42,833 nucleotides of DNA from Acidothermus sp. (lineage in GTDB: Bacteria > Actinomycetota > Actinomycetes > Acidothermales > Acidothermaceae), in NCBI GenBank assembly GCA_023512015.1, contig JAIMAI010000018.1, positions 1 to 42,833 of the forward strand, given 5' to 3'. Below are positions 21,570-30,098 of this stretch, piece by piece (the first letter of the stretch is position 1; the number at the start of each line of letters is the position of its first letter). Under the pieces are notes generated by a model, which was not told the origin of the DNA, ran no database searches, and saw only the letters and a list, made by a program, of their open reading frames with translations. A program made the position numbers and the translations under genes.

Positions 21570-22154
21570 ATGACGACGACGACCGAAACCAAGCCGACGT
21601 CGGCCGGGCCGATTCCCCGGCTCAAGCAGCATTACCGGGAGCGGGTGGTTCCCGCCCTGAAAGAGGAATTCGGCTACCGCAACGTGATGCAGGTCCCGAC
21701 CCTCGTCAAGGTCGTGGTGAACATGGGTGTCGGGGACGCCGCCCGCGACGCGAAATTGATCGAGGGCGCGGTCCGAGACCTTTCCGCCATCACCGGGCAG
21801 CGGCCCGCCATCGCCAGGGCGCGGAAATCGATCGCTCAGTTCAAACTGCGTGCCGGAATGGCGATCGGTGCCTACGCGACGATCCGCGGTGATCGAATGT
21901 GGGAATTCCTGGACCGGCTGCTCACCCTCGCCCTGCCCCGTATTCGCGACTTCCGTGGGCTGTCGCCCAAGCAGTTCGACGGTCACGGCAATTACACCTT
22001 CGGGCTCACCGAGCAGGTGATGTTCCACGAGGTGGACCAAGACAAGATCGATCGATTCCGTGGCATGGACGTGACGATCGTGACGACGGCTCGTACCGAC
22101 GAAGAGGGGCGGGCTCTCCTGCGCCACCTCGGCTTTCCGTTCCGGGAGAATTGA
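21570..22154 (+). CDS. rplE: 50S ribosomal protein L5
   Basis: A 194-residue L5, which binds 5S rRNA in the central protuberance and contacts S13 and P-site tRNA. Motifs include [40 protein letters not shown] and [20 protein letters not shown]. The Thr-rich N-terminus ([13 protein letters not shown]) is variable in the family. ATG 21570 is used; the longer in-frame start at 21534 lies inside rplX. The Shine-Dalgarno (AGGGA at 21560-21564) overlaps the rplX stop. rpsN starts 2 nt after its TGA. Confidence 0.96.
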   Translation: MTTTTETKPTSAGPIPRLKQHYRERVVPALKEEFGYRNVMQVPTLVKVVVNMGVGDAARDAKLIEGAVRDLSAITGQRPAIARARKSIAQFKLRAGMAIGAYATIRGDRMWEFLDRLLTLALPRIRDFRGLSPKQFDGHGNYTFGLTEQVMFHEVDQDKIDRFRGMDVTIVTTARTDEEGRALLRHLGFPFREN

Positions 22155-22156
22155 CG

Positions 22157-22342
22157 ATGGCCAAGAAAGCATTGATCATCAAGGCAGCGCGGCGGCCGAA
22201 ATTCGCCGTCCGGGCTTACACCCGATGCAACCGGTGCGGCCGACCGCACTCGGTGTACCGCAAGTTCGGGCTCTGCCGTATCTGTCTTCGGGAGATGGCC
22301 CACCGCGGCGAGTTGCCCGGTGTGACCAAGGCGAGTTGGTGA
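22157..22342 (+). CDS. rpsN: 30S ribosomal protein S14, zinc-binding (type Z)
   Basis: A 61-residue short S14 carrying C24-x2-C27 and C40-x2-C43, the zinc-binding C+ form. The sequence is [20 protein letters not shown] and ends [14 protein letters not shown]14 acts late in 30S head assembly. The ATG at 22157 lies 2 nt after the rplE stop. A longer zinc-free paralogue often sits elsewhere in actinobacteria under Zur control and is not in this window. A possible 22-residue ORF follows before rpsH. Confidence 0.97.
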   Translation: MAKKALIIKAARRPKFAVRAYTRCNRCGRPHSVYRKFGLCRICLREMAHRGELPGVTKASW

Positions 22343-22350
22343 GGAAAGGC

Positions 22351-22419
22351 ATGGCGACGGGACGCCGCAGGTCCGCCGCAGCGGAAACCGTGGCGAGAAA
22401 GGCCGAACAGCAGCGATGA
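22351..22419 (+). CDS. Possible 22-residue coupled small ORF between rpsN and rpsH
   Basis: An ATG at 22351, right after GAGGAAAGG (22341-22349), opens an ORF of 22 codons, [20 protein letters not shown] plus QR. It closes with TGA at 22417-22419, overlapping the rpsH start codons (ATGATGA). The product is basic and Ala/Arg-rich. The ribosome site is stronger and closer than the one available for rpsH itself, so the ORF may feed ribosomes onto rpsH. I know of no protein family for it, and an ORF this short can arise by chance. Confidence 0.33.
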   Translation: MATGRRRSAAAETVARKAEQQR

Positions 22420-22820
22420 TGACGGATCCGATCGCGGATATGTTGACCCGTATCCGCAACGCGAACGCCGCGTACCACGAAACGGTGGCGATCCCCTACT
22501 CGAAGATCAAGGCGAATATCGCCGAGATCTTGCAGCAGGAGGGGTACATCGCCGGTTTCCGAGTCGAACCGGTTCCCGGTCACAAGACGGCGAAATCCCT
22601 TGTGATCACGTTGAAGTACGGGCCGAACCGCGAACGCTCCCTCACGGGGGTACGCCGGGTGAGCAAGCCCGGCCTCCGGGTCTACGCGAAGGCGACCAAT
22701 GTGCCGCGGGTTCTCGGCGGGCTCGGTATCGCGATCATTTCCACCTCGAACGGGCTGCTCACCGATCGTCAGTGCGTCAAGCGGGGCGTGGGCGGCGAAG
22801 TGCTCGCGTACGTCTGGTAG
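22416..22820 (+). CDS. rpsH: 30S ribosomal protein S8
   Basis: A 134-residue S8, a primary binder of 16S helix 21 and, in E. coli, the translational repressor of the spc operon. The sequence [27 protein letters not shown]-like [15 protein letters not shown] and the C-terminal [20 protein letters not shown] match the family. Two adjacent ATGs (22416 and 22419) are possible. The only purine-rich site nearby is GAGAAAGG at 22395-22402, rather distant, which makes coupling to the preceding small ORF attractive. rplF follows after 9 nt. Confidence 0.96.
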   Translation: MMTDPIADMLTRIRNANAAYHETVAIPYSKIKANIAEILQQEGYIAGFRVEPVPGHKTAKSLVITLKYGPNRERSLTGVRRVSKPGLRVYAKATNVPRVLGGLGIAIISTSNGLLTDRQCVKRGVGGEVLAYVW

Positions 22821-22829
22821 GGAGACGAG

Positions 22830-23369
22830 ATGTCACGGATCGGACGGCTTCCTATTCCCGTACCCGCGGGTGTCGAGGTGACGATCGACGGTCGGCAGGT
22901 CACCGTGAAGGGCCCCAAGGGGACCCTCACGCATACCGTCGCCGACCCGATCACTGTGGAGCGAGCGGACGACGGCACGCTGCGTGTTCACCGCCCGGAC
23001 GACGAGAACCGCACCCGCGGACTGCACGGCCTCACCCGCACTCTGATCGCCAACATGATCACAGGGGTGACGCAGGGCTTCTCCAAGACGCTGGAGATCG
23101 TGGGTACCGGGTATCGGGTCCAGGCCAAGGGGTCGGATTTGGAATTCGCCCTCGGGTTCAGTCATCCCGTCGTCGTCCGCCCACCGGATGGAATCTCCTT
23201 CGAGGTCCAAGCTCCGACGCGGTTCGTCGTCCACGGGATCGACAAGCAGAAGGTCGGCGAGGTGGCGGCCAACATCCGCAAGCTGCGTAAGCCCGAGCCT
23301 TACAAGGGCAAGGGTGTGCGTTACCAGGGTGAGAACGTGCGTCGCAAGGTCGGAAAGGCTGGGAAGTAA
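22830..23369 (+). CDS. rplF: 50S ribosomal protein L6
   Basis: A 179-residue L6 with two tandem domains, located at the factor-binding side of the 50S near the sarcin-ricin loop. Motifs are [45 protein letters not shown] and the C-terminal [23 protein letters not shown] 22830 is preceded by GGGAG. rplR starts 2 nt after its stop. Length and motifs are standard. Confidence 0.98.
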   Translation: MSRIGRLPIPVPAGVEVTIDGRQVTVKGPKGTLTHTVADPITVERADDGTLRVHRPDDENRTRGLHGLTRTLIANMITGVTQGFSKTLEIVGTGYRVQAKGSDLEFALGFSHPVVVRPPDGISFEVQAPTRFVVHGIDKQKVGEVAANIRKLRKPEPYKGKGVRYQGENVRRKVGKAGK

Positions 23370-23371
23370 CC

Positions 23372-23764
23372 ATGCCACAGGCGCAGCTCTTGAGCCGACG
23401 CGCCAGTCGGGGTTCCACTCGGGCGGCGGCACGACTCCGCCGCCACTTCCGGGTGCGCAAGAAGATCAATGGGACGCCGGAGCGGCCGCGGCTCGTCGTC
23501 CACCGTTCCGCCCGCCACATCGAGGCGCAGGTGGTCGACGACACCCGGGGTCACACGCTTGCAGCCGCGGCGTCCTTCGAACCGGAGCTGCGTACGTTCG
23601 CCGGGGACAAGACCGCGAAGGCTCGCCGGGTCGGCCAGCTTTTGGCCGAACGGGCGAAAGCCGCCGGCATCACCACGGTCGTCTTCGATCGAGCTGGCTA
23701 CCGCTACCACGGTCGGGTGGCCGCGTTGGCGGACGGTGCTCGGGAAGGCGGTTTGCGGCTGTGA
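23372..23764 (+). CDS. rplR: 50S ribosomal protein L18
   Basis: A 130-residue L18 that binds 5S rRNA in the central protuberance with L5. Its basic N-terminus ([19 protein letters not shown]) is followed by [27 protein letters not shown]-like [18 protein letters not shown] and the terminal [23 protein letters not shown] 23372 lies 2 nt after the rplF stop. rpsE begins 50 nt downstream. Confidence 0.97.
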   Translation: MPQAQLLSRRASRGSTRAAARLRRHFRVRKKINGTPERPRLVVHRSARHIEAQVVDDTRGHTLAAAASFEPELRTFAGDKTAKARRVGQLLAERAKAAGITTVVFDRAGYRYHGRVAALADGAREGGLRL

Positions 23765-23814
23765 ACGGATCGCGAAGCAGGACTGAGAGCTGGCTGAGGA
23801 TGGGACGGGACTGA

Positions 23815-24411
23815 ATGGCGACACCACAACGTCGAGGGGCGGGTAGCGAGAAGCGTGAGCGCCGCGAGAGCCGCCGGCAGGAGACTCCTACCGAGAAGAG
23901 CAACTTCCTGGAACGGGTGGTCTCGATCAATCGTGTCGCCAAGGTCGTGAAGGGTGGCCGGCGGTTCAGCTTCACCGCGCTGGTGGTCGTCGGCGACGGC
24001 AACGGCACGGTCGGTGTCGGTTACGGCAAGGCGCGGGAGGTCCCGGCCGCGATCGCCAAGGGCGTGGAGGAAGCCAAGAAGCATTTCTTCACGGTGCCGC
24101 GGGTGCAGGGCACGATCCCGCATCCGGTCACCGGGGAAGCGGCGGCCGGTGTCGTCCTGCTGCGCCCCGCAAGTCCCGGTACCGGGGTGATCGCCGGTGG
24201 TCCGGTACGTGCGGTGTTGGAATGCGCAGGCGTGCGGGATGTGCTCAGCAAATCGCTGGGCTCCGACAACGCGATCAACATCGTGCAGGCGACGGTCAAG
24301 GCGTTGAAGGGTCTGGTGCCGCCGGAGCGGGTCGCCGTCCGTCGCAATCTTCCGTTGGAACACGTCGCGCCCGCCGCGCTGCTGCGGGCCAAGGCCGAGG
24401 CCGGAGTCTGA
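23815..24411 (+). CDS. rpsE: 30S ribosomal protein S5
   Basis: A 198-residue S5 of the 30S body, involved in decoding fidelity and the mRNA entry helicase. A charged N-terminal extension (about residues 1-30) precedes the double-stranded-RNA-binding-like domain [20 protein letters not shown], where spectinomycin-resistance changes normally map; the loop is intact. The second domain has [19 protein letters not shown] and [18 protein letters not shown]. The ATG at 23815 follows a GAGGATGGGACGGGA tract. rpmD starts 1 nt after the stop. Confidence 0.97.
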   Translation: MATPQRRGAGSEKRERRESRRQETPTEKSNFLERVVSINRVAKVVKGGRRFSFTALVVVGDGNGTVGVGYGKAREVPAAIAKGVEEAKKHFFTVPRVQGTIPHPVTGEAAAGVVLLRPASPGTGVIAGGPVRAVLECAGVRDVLSKSLGSDNAINIVQATVKALKGLVPPERVAVRRNLPLEHVAPAALLRAKAEAGV

Positions 24412-24412
24412 G

Positions 24413-24595
24413 ATGGCTCGTCTGAAGGTGACCCAGGTTCGTTCCGAGATCGGCGGCACGGCACGACAGCGGGATACGCTGCGCAGCCTCGGCTTGAAGC
24501 GGCTGCGTGACGTCGTCGTCAAGGAGGACCGACCGGAGATCCGAGGCATGATCCAGACGGTCGCGCATCTCGTCAGCGTCGAGGAGGTCGAGTAG
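24413..24595 (+). CDS. rpmD: 50S ribosomal protein L30
   Basis: A 60-residue L30, a small alpha/beta protein on the 50S surface. The pattern [38 protein letters not shown] and [14 protein letters not shown] is typical. Its TAG overlaps the rplO GTG by one base (24595). A strong ribosome-binding tract for rplO, GAGGAGGT at 24581-24588, lies within its last codons. Confidence 0.97.
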   Translation: MARLKVTQVRSEIGGTARQRDTLRSLGLKRLRDVVVKEDRPEIRGMIQTVAHLVSVEEVE

Positions 24596-25095
24596 TGGCA
24601 CGGACGTCGACCAGTAGCGGTCGCGAGGTCGAGGAGCCCGTCGCGCAGCAGACGACGGTGCTCAAGGTGCATCACCTGCGCCCCGCTCCGGGAGCACATA
24701 CTCCAAAGACGCGCGTCGGCCGAGGGGAAGGCTCGAAGGGGAAGACCGCGGGCCGAGGGACGAAAGGGACGAAGGCCCGCCACACCGTGCCGGCGCGTTT
24801 CGAGGGCGGGCAGATGCCGCTGCACATGCGGGTGCCGAAGCTCAAGGGCTTTCGCAACCGTTTCCGGGTGGAATACCAGGTGGTCAATGTGGCCCGCCTC
24901 GCCGAGCTCTATCCGGACGGCGGCGAGGTCACCCCGCAGGACCTCGCGAAGCGTGGGGCGGTGCGCTCCGGTCGGCCGGTGAAGGTTTTGGGTGACGGCG
25001 ACCTGGGCGTGGCGCTCCGCGTGACGGCGCACGCCTTCTCGGCGTCCGCCACCAAGAAGATCGAGCAGGCGGGTGGGAGCGTCACCAAGGTCTGA
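24595..25095 (+). CDS. rplO: 50S ribosomal protein L15 with short N-terminal extension
   Basis: A 166-residue L15, a late 50S assembly protein with a long extension into 23S rRNA. The usual family start corresponds to [20 protein letters not shown], here at residue 22 (GTG 24658). The preceding 21 residues ([20 protein letters not shown]) are extra. The upstream GTG 24595 is preferred because GAGGAGGT (24581-24588) lies 6 nt before it. Other motifs are [20 protein letters not shown] and [16 protein letters not shown]. It is followed by a 114-nt gap before secY, which holds only a weak TACGCT box (25133-25138). Confidence 0.94.
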   Translation: MARTSTSSGREVEEPVAQQTTVLKVHHLRPAPGAHTPKTRVGRGEGSKGKTAGRGTKGTKARHTVPARFEGGQMPLHMRVPKLKGFRNRFRVEYQVVNVARLAELYPDGGEVTPQDLAKRGAVRSGRPVKVLGDGDLGVALRVTAHAFSASATKKIEQAGGSVTKV

Positions 25096-25209
25096 GCGGC
25101 GAACCCGTAGGGAGCGTTCCGGGAGGGTGCGCTACGCTCGCCGCATCGACGAGAGCGGACGTCGCAGGGAGTCGTGAGCCGCGACGATGACAAGGCATGA
25201 GGAGCAAGC

Positions 25210-26520
25210 GTGCTGACGGCATTCGTCCGAGCGTTTCGGACGCCCGACCTGCGTAAGAAGCTGCTCTTCGTCCTGTTCATCATCGTGCTGTTCCGGATTG
25301 GGAGCGCTATCCCGACTCCCGGTGTTTCCAGCAAGAACATCAACACCTGTCTTCAGCAGGTCTCGCAGGGCAGCGCGGCCAATATCTACACGCTGATCAA
25401 CTTGTTCAGCGGGGGAGCGCTCCTCAAACTCTCGATCCTCGCATTGGGGATCATGCCCTACATCACTTCGAGCATCATCATCCAGTTGCTCGTGGTCGTG
25501 ATCCCCCGTCTCGAGCGGCTGAAGGAAGAGGGCGGCGCCGGTCAGCAGAAACTGACGCAATACACCCGGTATCTGACGATCGGGCTCGCGGTTCTGCAGT
25601 CGGCGGCTTTCGTGGCCCTCGCCCGTACTCCCGGAGCGGTTTTCACCGGCTGCTCCTTGCCGATCATCCCGAACACCAGCCTCGGTGTGATCATCACGAT
25701 GGTGATCATTATGACCGCCGGGACCGGAATCATCATGTGGCTCGGCGAACTGATCACCGATCGCGGGATCGGCAACGGGATGTCACTGCTGATCTTCACG
25801 CAGATCGCCGCTCGATTCCCGGCCGAACTCAACACGATCCGCCAGAACAAGGGAAACGCCACCTTCATCGGCGTCCTGGTCGTCGGGATCGCGATCATCA
25901 CGGCGATCGTCTTCATGGAACAGGGGCAGCGGCGTATTCCTGTCCAGTACGCCAAGCGCATGATCGGACGGCGGATGTACGGCGGTACGTCGACGTACAT
26001 CCCGCTCAAGGTCAATCAGGCAGGTGTCATCCCCGTCATCTTCGCCTCGTCACTGCTGTACATCCCGTCGCTCGCGGCGAAGGTCTGGGGAAGCAAGCAT
26101 CTGGGCTTCACCAATTTCGTGAACAATTACCTCTCCCCCGGCTCTCCGCACCCGACCTATTTGCTCGCGTATTTCGCGCTCATCATTTTCTTCACGTTCT
26201 TCTACGTGGCCATCACGTTCAATCCGGACGAGGTGGCGGAGAACATGAAGAAATACGGGGGGTTCATTCCCGGCATCCGCCCGGGAAGGCCGACGGCTGA
26301 GTATTTGAGCTACGTTCTCTCCCGTATCACCGTCCCCGGTGCCACCTATCTCGCTTTGATCTCGGTGCTTCCCGAACTGGCGTTGTCCATCGTCGGCAGC
26401 GCGCAAGCATTTCCGTTCGGGGGCACTTCGGTGCTGATCCTGGTCGGGGTGGGTCTGGATACCGTCAAGCAGATCGAGAGCCAGCTCATGCTGCGGAATT
26501 ACGAAGGATTCCTCCGGTAG
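25210..26520 (+). CDS. secY: Protein translocase subunit SecY
   Basis: A 436-residue, ten-helix membrane protein that forms the Sec translocation channel with SecE and SecG. The N-terminus has FVLFIIVLFRIGSAIPTPG (TM1) and the plug region (INLFSGGALLKLSILALGIM). TM2 is PYITSSIIIQLLVVVIPRLE. The GLGNGMS-type loop appears as DRGIGNGMSLLIF. The C-terminal cytosolic loops that contact the ribosome and SecA include AENMKKYGGFIPGIRPGRPT and QIESQLMLRNYEGFLR. GTG 25210 follows GAGGAGC. Linkage to adk and map downstream is the classical spc-end arrangement. Confidence 0.97.
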   Translation: MLTAFVRAFRTPDLRKKLLFVLFIIVLFRIGSAIPTPGVSSKNINTCLQQVSQGSAANIYTLINLFSGGALLKLSILALGIMPYITSSIIIQLLVVVIPRLERLKEEGGAGQQKLTQYTRYLTIGLAVLQSAAFVALARTPGAVFTGCSLPIIPNTSLGVIITMVIIMTAGTGIIMWLGELITDRGIGNGMSLLIFTQIAARFPAELNTIRQNKGNATFIGVLVVGIAIITAIVFMEQGQRRIPVQYAKRMIGRRMYGGTSTYIPLKVNQAGVIPVIFASSLLYIPSLAAKVWGSKHLGFTNFVNNYLSPGSPHPTYLLAYFALIIFFTFFYVAITFNPDEVAENMKKYGGFIPGIRPGRPTAEYLSYVLSRITVPGATYLALISVLPELALSIVGSAQAFPFGGTSVLILVGVGLDTVKQIESQLMLRNYEGFLR

Positions 26521-26534
26521 CGGCGGGAGGGTAG

Positions 26535-27185
26535 GTGCGTCTGGTCCTGGTGGGTCCGCCAGGCGCAGGCAAGGGGACCCAAGCCCAGCTCATCGCGTCG
26601 CACCTGCTCGTGCCGAAAATCTCGACCGGCGATATCTTCCGCAAGAACGTCGCGGAGGGAACACCGCTCGGCCGTGAAGCGAAGCGCTACATGGACGCCG
26701 GAGATCTCGTCCCCGACGAGGTGACGATCGGCATGGTGCGCGACCGACTCGCCGCTGAAGACGTTCGAGACGGTTTCCTTTTGGATGGTTTCCCGCGAAC
26801 CGTCCCGCAGGCCGAGGCGTTGGATGCCTTGTTGGCCGAGATGGGGACGTCGCTGTCGGTGGTCCTCGAACTCGTCGTCGACGACGACGAGGTGGTACGC
26901 AGACTCTCGGGACGGCGAACATGCTCCGACTGCGGTCATATCTGGCACGTGACGTACGACCCGCCGACTCTCGACGGGGTCTGCGATCTGTGCGGCGGCA
27001 AACTGTTCCAGCGAGAAGATGATCGCGAGGAGACGATCCGTCACCGGCTTGAGGTGTACTACGACCAGACCGCCCCTTTGATCGACTACTACGCCGCCCG
27101 TGGGATTCTCGAAGGGATCGATGCGATGGGTCCGGTCGAAGAGGTCACGGCTCGGGCAGTCGCGGCACTGCGGCACTGGCGATGA
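26535..27185 (+). CDS. adk: Adenylate kinase, long form with Cys4 zinc LID
   Basis: A 216-residue enzyme interconverting AMP + ATP and 2 ADP. The P-loop GPPGAGKGT spans 7-15. AMP-binding motifs are STGDIFR and DGFPRT. The LID carries C130-x2-C133 and C150-x2-C153, the structural zinc site seen in Gram-positive long-form kinases. Mycobacterial enzymes lack the LID insertion, and the streptomycete LIDs I recall have an incomplete Cys set, so the full Cys4 is notable. GTG 26535 follows GGGAGG (26525-26530) at short spacing. It lies 14 nt after secY and 22 nt before map. Confidence 0.96.
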   Translation: MRLVLVGPPGAGKGTQAQLIASHLLVPKISTGDIFRKNVAEGTPLGREAKRYMDAGDLVPDEVTIGMVRDRLAAEDVRDGFLLDGFPRTVPQAEALDALLAEMGTSLSVVLELVVDDDEVVRRLSGRRTCSDCGHIWHVTYDPPTLDGVCDLCGGKLFQREDDREETIRHRLEVYYDQTAPLIDYYAARGILEGIDAMGPVEEVTARAVAALRHWR

Positions 27186-27207
27186 CGGCTACGAACGGAG
27201 GCTGCGA

Positions 27208-28014
27208 GTGATCCAACTCAAGAGCGAGGCGGAAATTGCCAAGATGCGGGAGGCGGGTTTGGTGGTTGCCGCCGCGCTCGACGCCGTCCGGGCGGCGATC
27301 GCACCGGGCGTGACCACGGCCGAGCTCGACGAAATCGCAGCCAAGGTCATCGCGGACGCCGGGGCACGCTCCAACTTCAAGGGCTATCGGGCCGGTGGGA
27401 ACATCCCCTATCCCGCGACGATCTGCGCGTCGGTCAACGACGAGGTGGTACACGGCATCCCGAGTCGCCGCCGCGTCCTGCGGGAGGGGGACATCATCTC
27501 GATCGACTGCGGCGCGATTGTCGACGGGTGGCACGCCGACGCTGCCTTCACCGTGGGGGTGGGCGAAATCGATCCAGAGGTGCAGCGGATGATCGAGGTG
27601 TGTGAGGAAGCACTGTGGCGGGGGATCGCAGCCGGTCGAGCGGGCGCGACGCTGGGCGATATCGGCCACGCCATCGAGAGTTACGTCCGATCCCAGGGGC
27701 GTTACGGCATGGTCGAGGAGTACGGCGGGCACGGTATCGGAACAGAGATGCATCAGGAACCTCACGTGCCGAATCGCGGTCGTGCCGGCCGTGGCCTGCG
27801 GCTGGTGCCCGGGCTCGTCCTTGCCGTCGAACCTATGATCATGCTCGGCGATCGACGGGTGGTGACGCGGGACGACGGCTGGACGGTGGCGACCGTCGAC
27901 GGAAGCTGGGCCGCCCACTTCGAGCACACGTTCGCCGTCAGCGTCGACGGTCCCCGCGTGCTGACCGCCCCCGACCTCGGGGTGTCACGGTTGGCGGCGG
28001 CTCGCGCGAGTTGA
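27208..28014 (+). CDS. map: Methionine aminopeptidase, type I
   Basis: A 268-residue enzyme that removes the initiator methionine from nascent proteins. All five metal ligands are present: D100, D111, H175, E208 and E239, in SIDCGAIVDGWHAD, GGHGIGTEMHQEPHVPN, LAVEPM and HFEHTFAV. No N-terminal zinc-finger extension is present. GTG 27208 is used because GGAGG (27197-27201) lies 6 nt upstream and the product begins VIQLKSEAEIAKMREAGLVV. The longer in-frame start inside adk is rejected. A 203-nt gap with a possible promoter follows before infA. Confidence 0.96.
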   Translation: MIQLKSEAEIAKMREAGLVVAAALDAVRAAIAPGVTTAELDEIAAKVIADAGARSNFKGYRAGGNIPYPATICASVNDEVVHGIPSRRRVLREGDIISIDCGAIVDGWHADAAFTVGVGEIDPEVQRMIEVCEEALWRGIAAGRAGATLGDIGHAIESYVRSQGRYGMVEEYGGHGIGTEMHQEPHVPNRGRAGRGLRLVPGLVLAVEPMIMLGDRRVVTRDDGWTVATVDGSWAAHFEHTFAVSVDGPRVLTAPDLGVSRLAAARAS

Positions 28015-28082
28015 TCCTGAAGCGTCCCGATCCGCGGATCCCGCTCCGGGACGCCGCTCTCGCAGACGCCGCCGTGCTGGCG

Positions 28083-28088
28083 TAAACT
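28083..28088 (+). promoter_or_regulatory. Candidate -10 element for infA
   Basis: TAAACT at 28083-28088 is a good -10 hexamer in the 203-nt gap after map. The -35 region 17 bp upstream (TCGCAG) is poor. If used, transcription would start near 28095, giving a leader of about 120 nt before infA that contains a long stem-loop. A promoter for the infA-rpmJ-rpsM-rpsK-rpsD-rpoA group is common in related bacteria. Low-strength evidence. Confidence 0.42.
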
Positions 28089-28152
28089 TGCCAGTCGGCT
28101 CACCGTCCCACTTCATCCACTCCCGTTGATCGACGAGAGTGGGGGACGTTCG

Positions 28153-28189
28153 CGTCGCGTCTCGGCTGGGCCGAGACCTGAACGCGACG
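28153..28189 (+). promoter_or_regulatory. Long stem-loop in the infA leader
   Basis: CGTCGCG (28153-28159) pairs with CGCGACG (28183-28189). TCTCGGC (28160-28166) pairs with GCCGAGA (28170-28176) around a TGG loop. The two 7-bp stems stack, with a 6-nt bulge (28177-28182) on the 3' side. The structure ends about 20 nt before the infA Shine-Dalgarno sequence and has no T-run. It lies at the spc/alpha operon junction. Its role in attenuation, processing or translation control is unknown. Confidence 0.5.
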
Positions 28190-28217
28190 AGCCGCAGGAG
28201 GACGGAACGCGGAGGAC

Positions 28218-28439
28218 ATGGCAAAGAAGGACGGGGTCATCGAGATCGAGGGCCAGGTGATCGAACCTCTGCCCAACGCGATGTTCCGGGTCGAGCTGGC
28301 CAACGGCCACAAGGTACTTGCCCACATCAGCGGCAAGATGCGGATGCACTACATTCGTATCCTGCCTGGCGACCGGGTCGTGGTGGAGTTGAGCCCGTAC
28401 GATCTCAGCCGTGGCCGAATCGTGTACCGCTACCGATGA
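28218..28439 (+). CDS. infA: Translation initiation factor IF-1
   Basis: A 73-residue OB-fold protein that occupies the ribosomal A site during initiation with IF2 and IF3. It matches the family throughout: [60 protein letters not shown] and the end [11 protein letters not shown] 28218 follows GGAGGAC. It is preceded by a structured leader and followed 40 nt later by rpmJ. Confidence 0.98.
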   Translation: MAKKDGVIEIEGQVIEPLPNAMFRVELANGHKVLAHISGKMRMHYIRILPGDRVVVELSPYDLSRGRIVYRYR

Positions 28440-28479
28440 ACAGGACGTGCAGCGCGCGTGAGACGCGCAGGGAGACGGG

Positions 28480-28593
28480 ATGAAGGTCAAGCCGAGCGTC
28501 AAGAAGATTTGTGACAAGTGCAAGGTCATCCGGCGCCATGGCCGGGTCATGGTTATTTGTCAGAACTTGCGGCACAAGCAGCGTCAGGGCTGA
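28480..28593 (+). CDS. rpmJ: 50S ribosomal protein L36, zinc form
   Basis: A 37-residue L36 beginning [20 protein letters not shown] and ending NLRHKQRQG. Zinc ligands are C11, C14, C27 and H32 (C-x2-C-x12-C-x4-H). It is a late-binding 50S protein near the L7/L12 base and 23S domain VI. ATG 28480 follows GGGAGACGG. It is shorter than most ORF-calling cut-offs. Placement between infA and rpsM is universal in this cluster type. Confidence 0.97.
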   Translation: MKVKPSVKKICDKCKVIRRHGRVMVICQNLRHKQRQG

Positions 28594-28605
28594 GGAGCGT
28601 CTTTC

Positions 28606-28986
28606 GTGGCACGTCTCGTTGGCGTCGACCTTCCGCGCGACAAGCGGTTGGAGATCGCTCTTACCTACATCTACGGAATCGGCCGTACCCGAGCAGCGGA
28701 GACCCTGGCGGCCACCGGTATCAGCCCCGACCTCCGGGTGCGCGATCTGACGGACGACGACCTGCTCAAGCTGCGCGAGTGGATCGAAGCGAATTACAAG
28801 GTCGAGGGTGATCTGCGCCGGGAGGTCGCGGCCGACATCAGGCGCAAGATCGAGATTGGCTGCTATCAGGGGATTCGGCACCGCCGGAACCTGCCGGTTC
28901 GTGGGCAGCGCACCCACACGAACGCCCGGACCCGTAAGGGTCCCCGCAAGACCGTCGCCGGAAAGAAGAAGCCCGGCAAGAAGTAG
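28606..28986 (+). CDS. rpsM: 30S ribosomal protein S13
   Basis: A 126-residue S13 of the 30S head, which forms the head bridges to L5 and contacts P-site tRNA with its basic tail. Motifs are [50 protein letters not shown] and the Lys-rich end. GTG 28606 follows TGAGGAG. The gene lies 12 nt after rpmJ and 69 nt before rpsK. Confidence 0.98.
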   Translation: MARLVGVDLPRDKRLEIALTYIYGIGRTRAAETLAATGISPDLRVRDLTDDDLLKLREWIEANYKVEGDLRREVAADIRRKIEIGCYQGIRHRRNLPVRGQRTHTNARTRKGPRKTVAGKKKPGKK

Positions 28987-29055
28987 TTCACGTCAGCCCA
29001 CCGCACCGAGCGGTGGACGCTGTGAGCGACGACGACCTGGAGAGACGACACCCCG

Positions 29056-29463
29056 ATGCCACCGAGGAGCAAGACCCAAGCCGGCGCCAAGAAAGTTCGG
29101 CGCAAGGAGCGGAAGAACGTGGCGCACGGCCACGCGCACATCAAGAGCACGTTCAACAACACGATCGTTTCCATCACCGATCCCACCGGGGCGGTCATCG
29201 CCTGGGCGAGCGCGGGCCAAGTGGGCTTCAAGGGTTCCCGCAAGTCCACCCCGTTTGCCGCTCAGATGACCGCTGAGGCCGCCGCCCGCCGAGCGCAGGA
29301 GCACGGCATGCGCAAGGTGGATGTCTTCGTCAAGGGCCCGGGGTCCGGTCGTGAGACGGCGATCCGCTCGTTGCAGGCGGTGGGCCTGGAGGTGGGCTCC
29401 ATTCAAGACGTGACTCCGGTGCCGCACAACGGCTGCCGCCCGCCGAAGCGACGGAGGGTTTGA
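29056..29463 (+). CDS. rpsK: 30S ribosomal protein S11
   Basis: A 135-residue S11 of the platform, where it contacts mRNA upstream of the E codon. The Lys/Arg-rich N-terminus is followed by [39 protein letters not shown] and the terminal [22 protein letters not shown] at 29039-29044 lies 11 nt before the ATG. Its TGA overlaps the rpsD ATG by one base. Confidence 0.98.
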   Translation: MPPRSKTQAGAKKVRRKERKNVAHGHAHIKSTFNNTIVSITDPTGAVIAWASAGQVGFKGSRKSTPFAAQMTAEAAARRAQEHGMRKVDVFVKGPGSGRETAIRSLQAVGLEVGSIQDVTPVPHNGCRPPKRRRV

Positions 29464-30089
29464 TGGCGCGCTACACGGGAGCCGACTGCAAGCTGTGCCG
29501 TCGGGAGAAGATGAAGCTCTTCCTCAAGGGCTCCAAGTGCGAGACCACCAAGTGCCCCATCGACCGTCGGCCCTATCCGCCGGGTCAGCACGGCCGTAAC
29601 CGTGCGAAGGAGAGCGAGTACCTCCTCCAGATGCGGGAGAAGCAGAAGTGCGCCCGCATCTACGGCGTCCTCGAAAAGCAGTTCCGCCGCTACTACGAAG
29701 AAGCCAGTCGCAAGACGGGCCGGACCGGTGAGAACCTGCTGCGCATCTTGGAGAGCCGGCTGGACAACGTGGTTTACCGTGCGGGTTTCGCCGCGAGCCG
29801 TGACCAGGCCCGTCAGCTCGTTCGTCACGGGCATTTCCTCGTCAACGGACGGCGGGTCGACATCCCGAGCTATCGGGTCAGCGAACACGACGTCATCGAC
29901 GTCGCGGAGAAGTCTCGCGAACTCACGCCGTTCGTGGTCGCTCGGGCGGTTGCCGGTGAGCGGACCGTTCCACCTTGGCTCGAGGTCATTCCGAACCGGC
30001 TCCGCATCCTCGTGCACTCGTTGCCGAGTCGTTCCGTGATCGACACACCCGTCCAGGAGCAGCTCATCGTCGAGTTCTATTCGAAGTAG
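29463..30089 (+). CDS. rpsD: 30S ribosomal protein S4, zinc (C+) form
   Basis: A 208-residue S4, a primary assembly protein, part of the mRNA entry site, and in E. coli the repressor of the alpha operon. Cysteines 9, 12, 26 and 31 form the zinc site of the C+ class. The S4 RNA-binding domain includes [20 protein letters not shown] and [23 protein letters not shown] 29463 follows GGAGG (29453-29457). The upstream TTG 29460 would only add one residue. The next feature, 10 nt past the stop, is the stem-loop before rpoA. Confidence 0.97.
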   Translation: MARYTGADCKLCRREKMKLFLKGSKCETTKCPIDRRPYPPGQHGRNRAKESEYLLQMREKQKCARIYGVLEKQFRRYYEEASRKTGRTGENLLRILESRLDNVVYRAGFAASRDQARQLVRHGHFLVNGRRVDIPSYRVSEHDVIDVAEKSRELTPFVVARAVAGERTVPPWLEVIPNRLRILVHSLPSRSVIDTPVQEQLIVEFYSK

Positions 30090-30098
30090 ATCGGCTTC

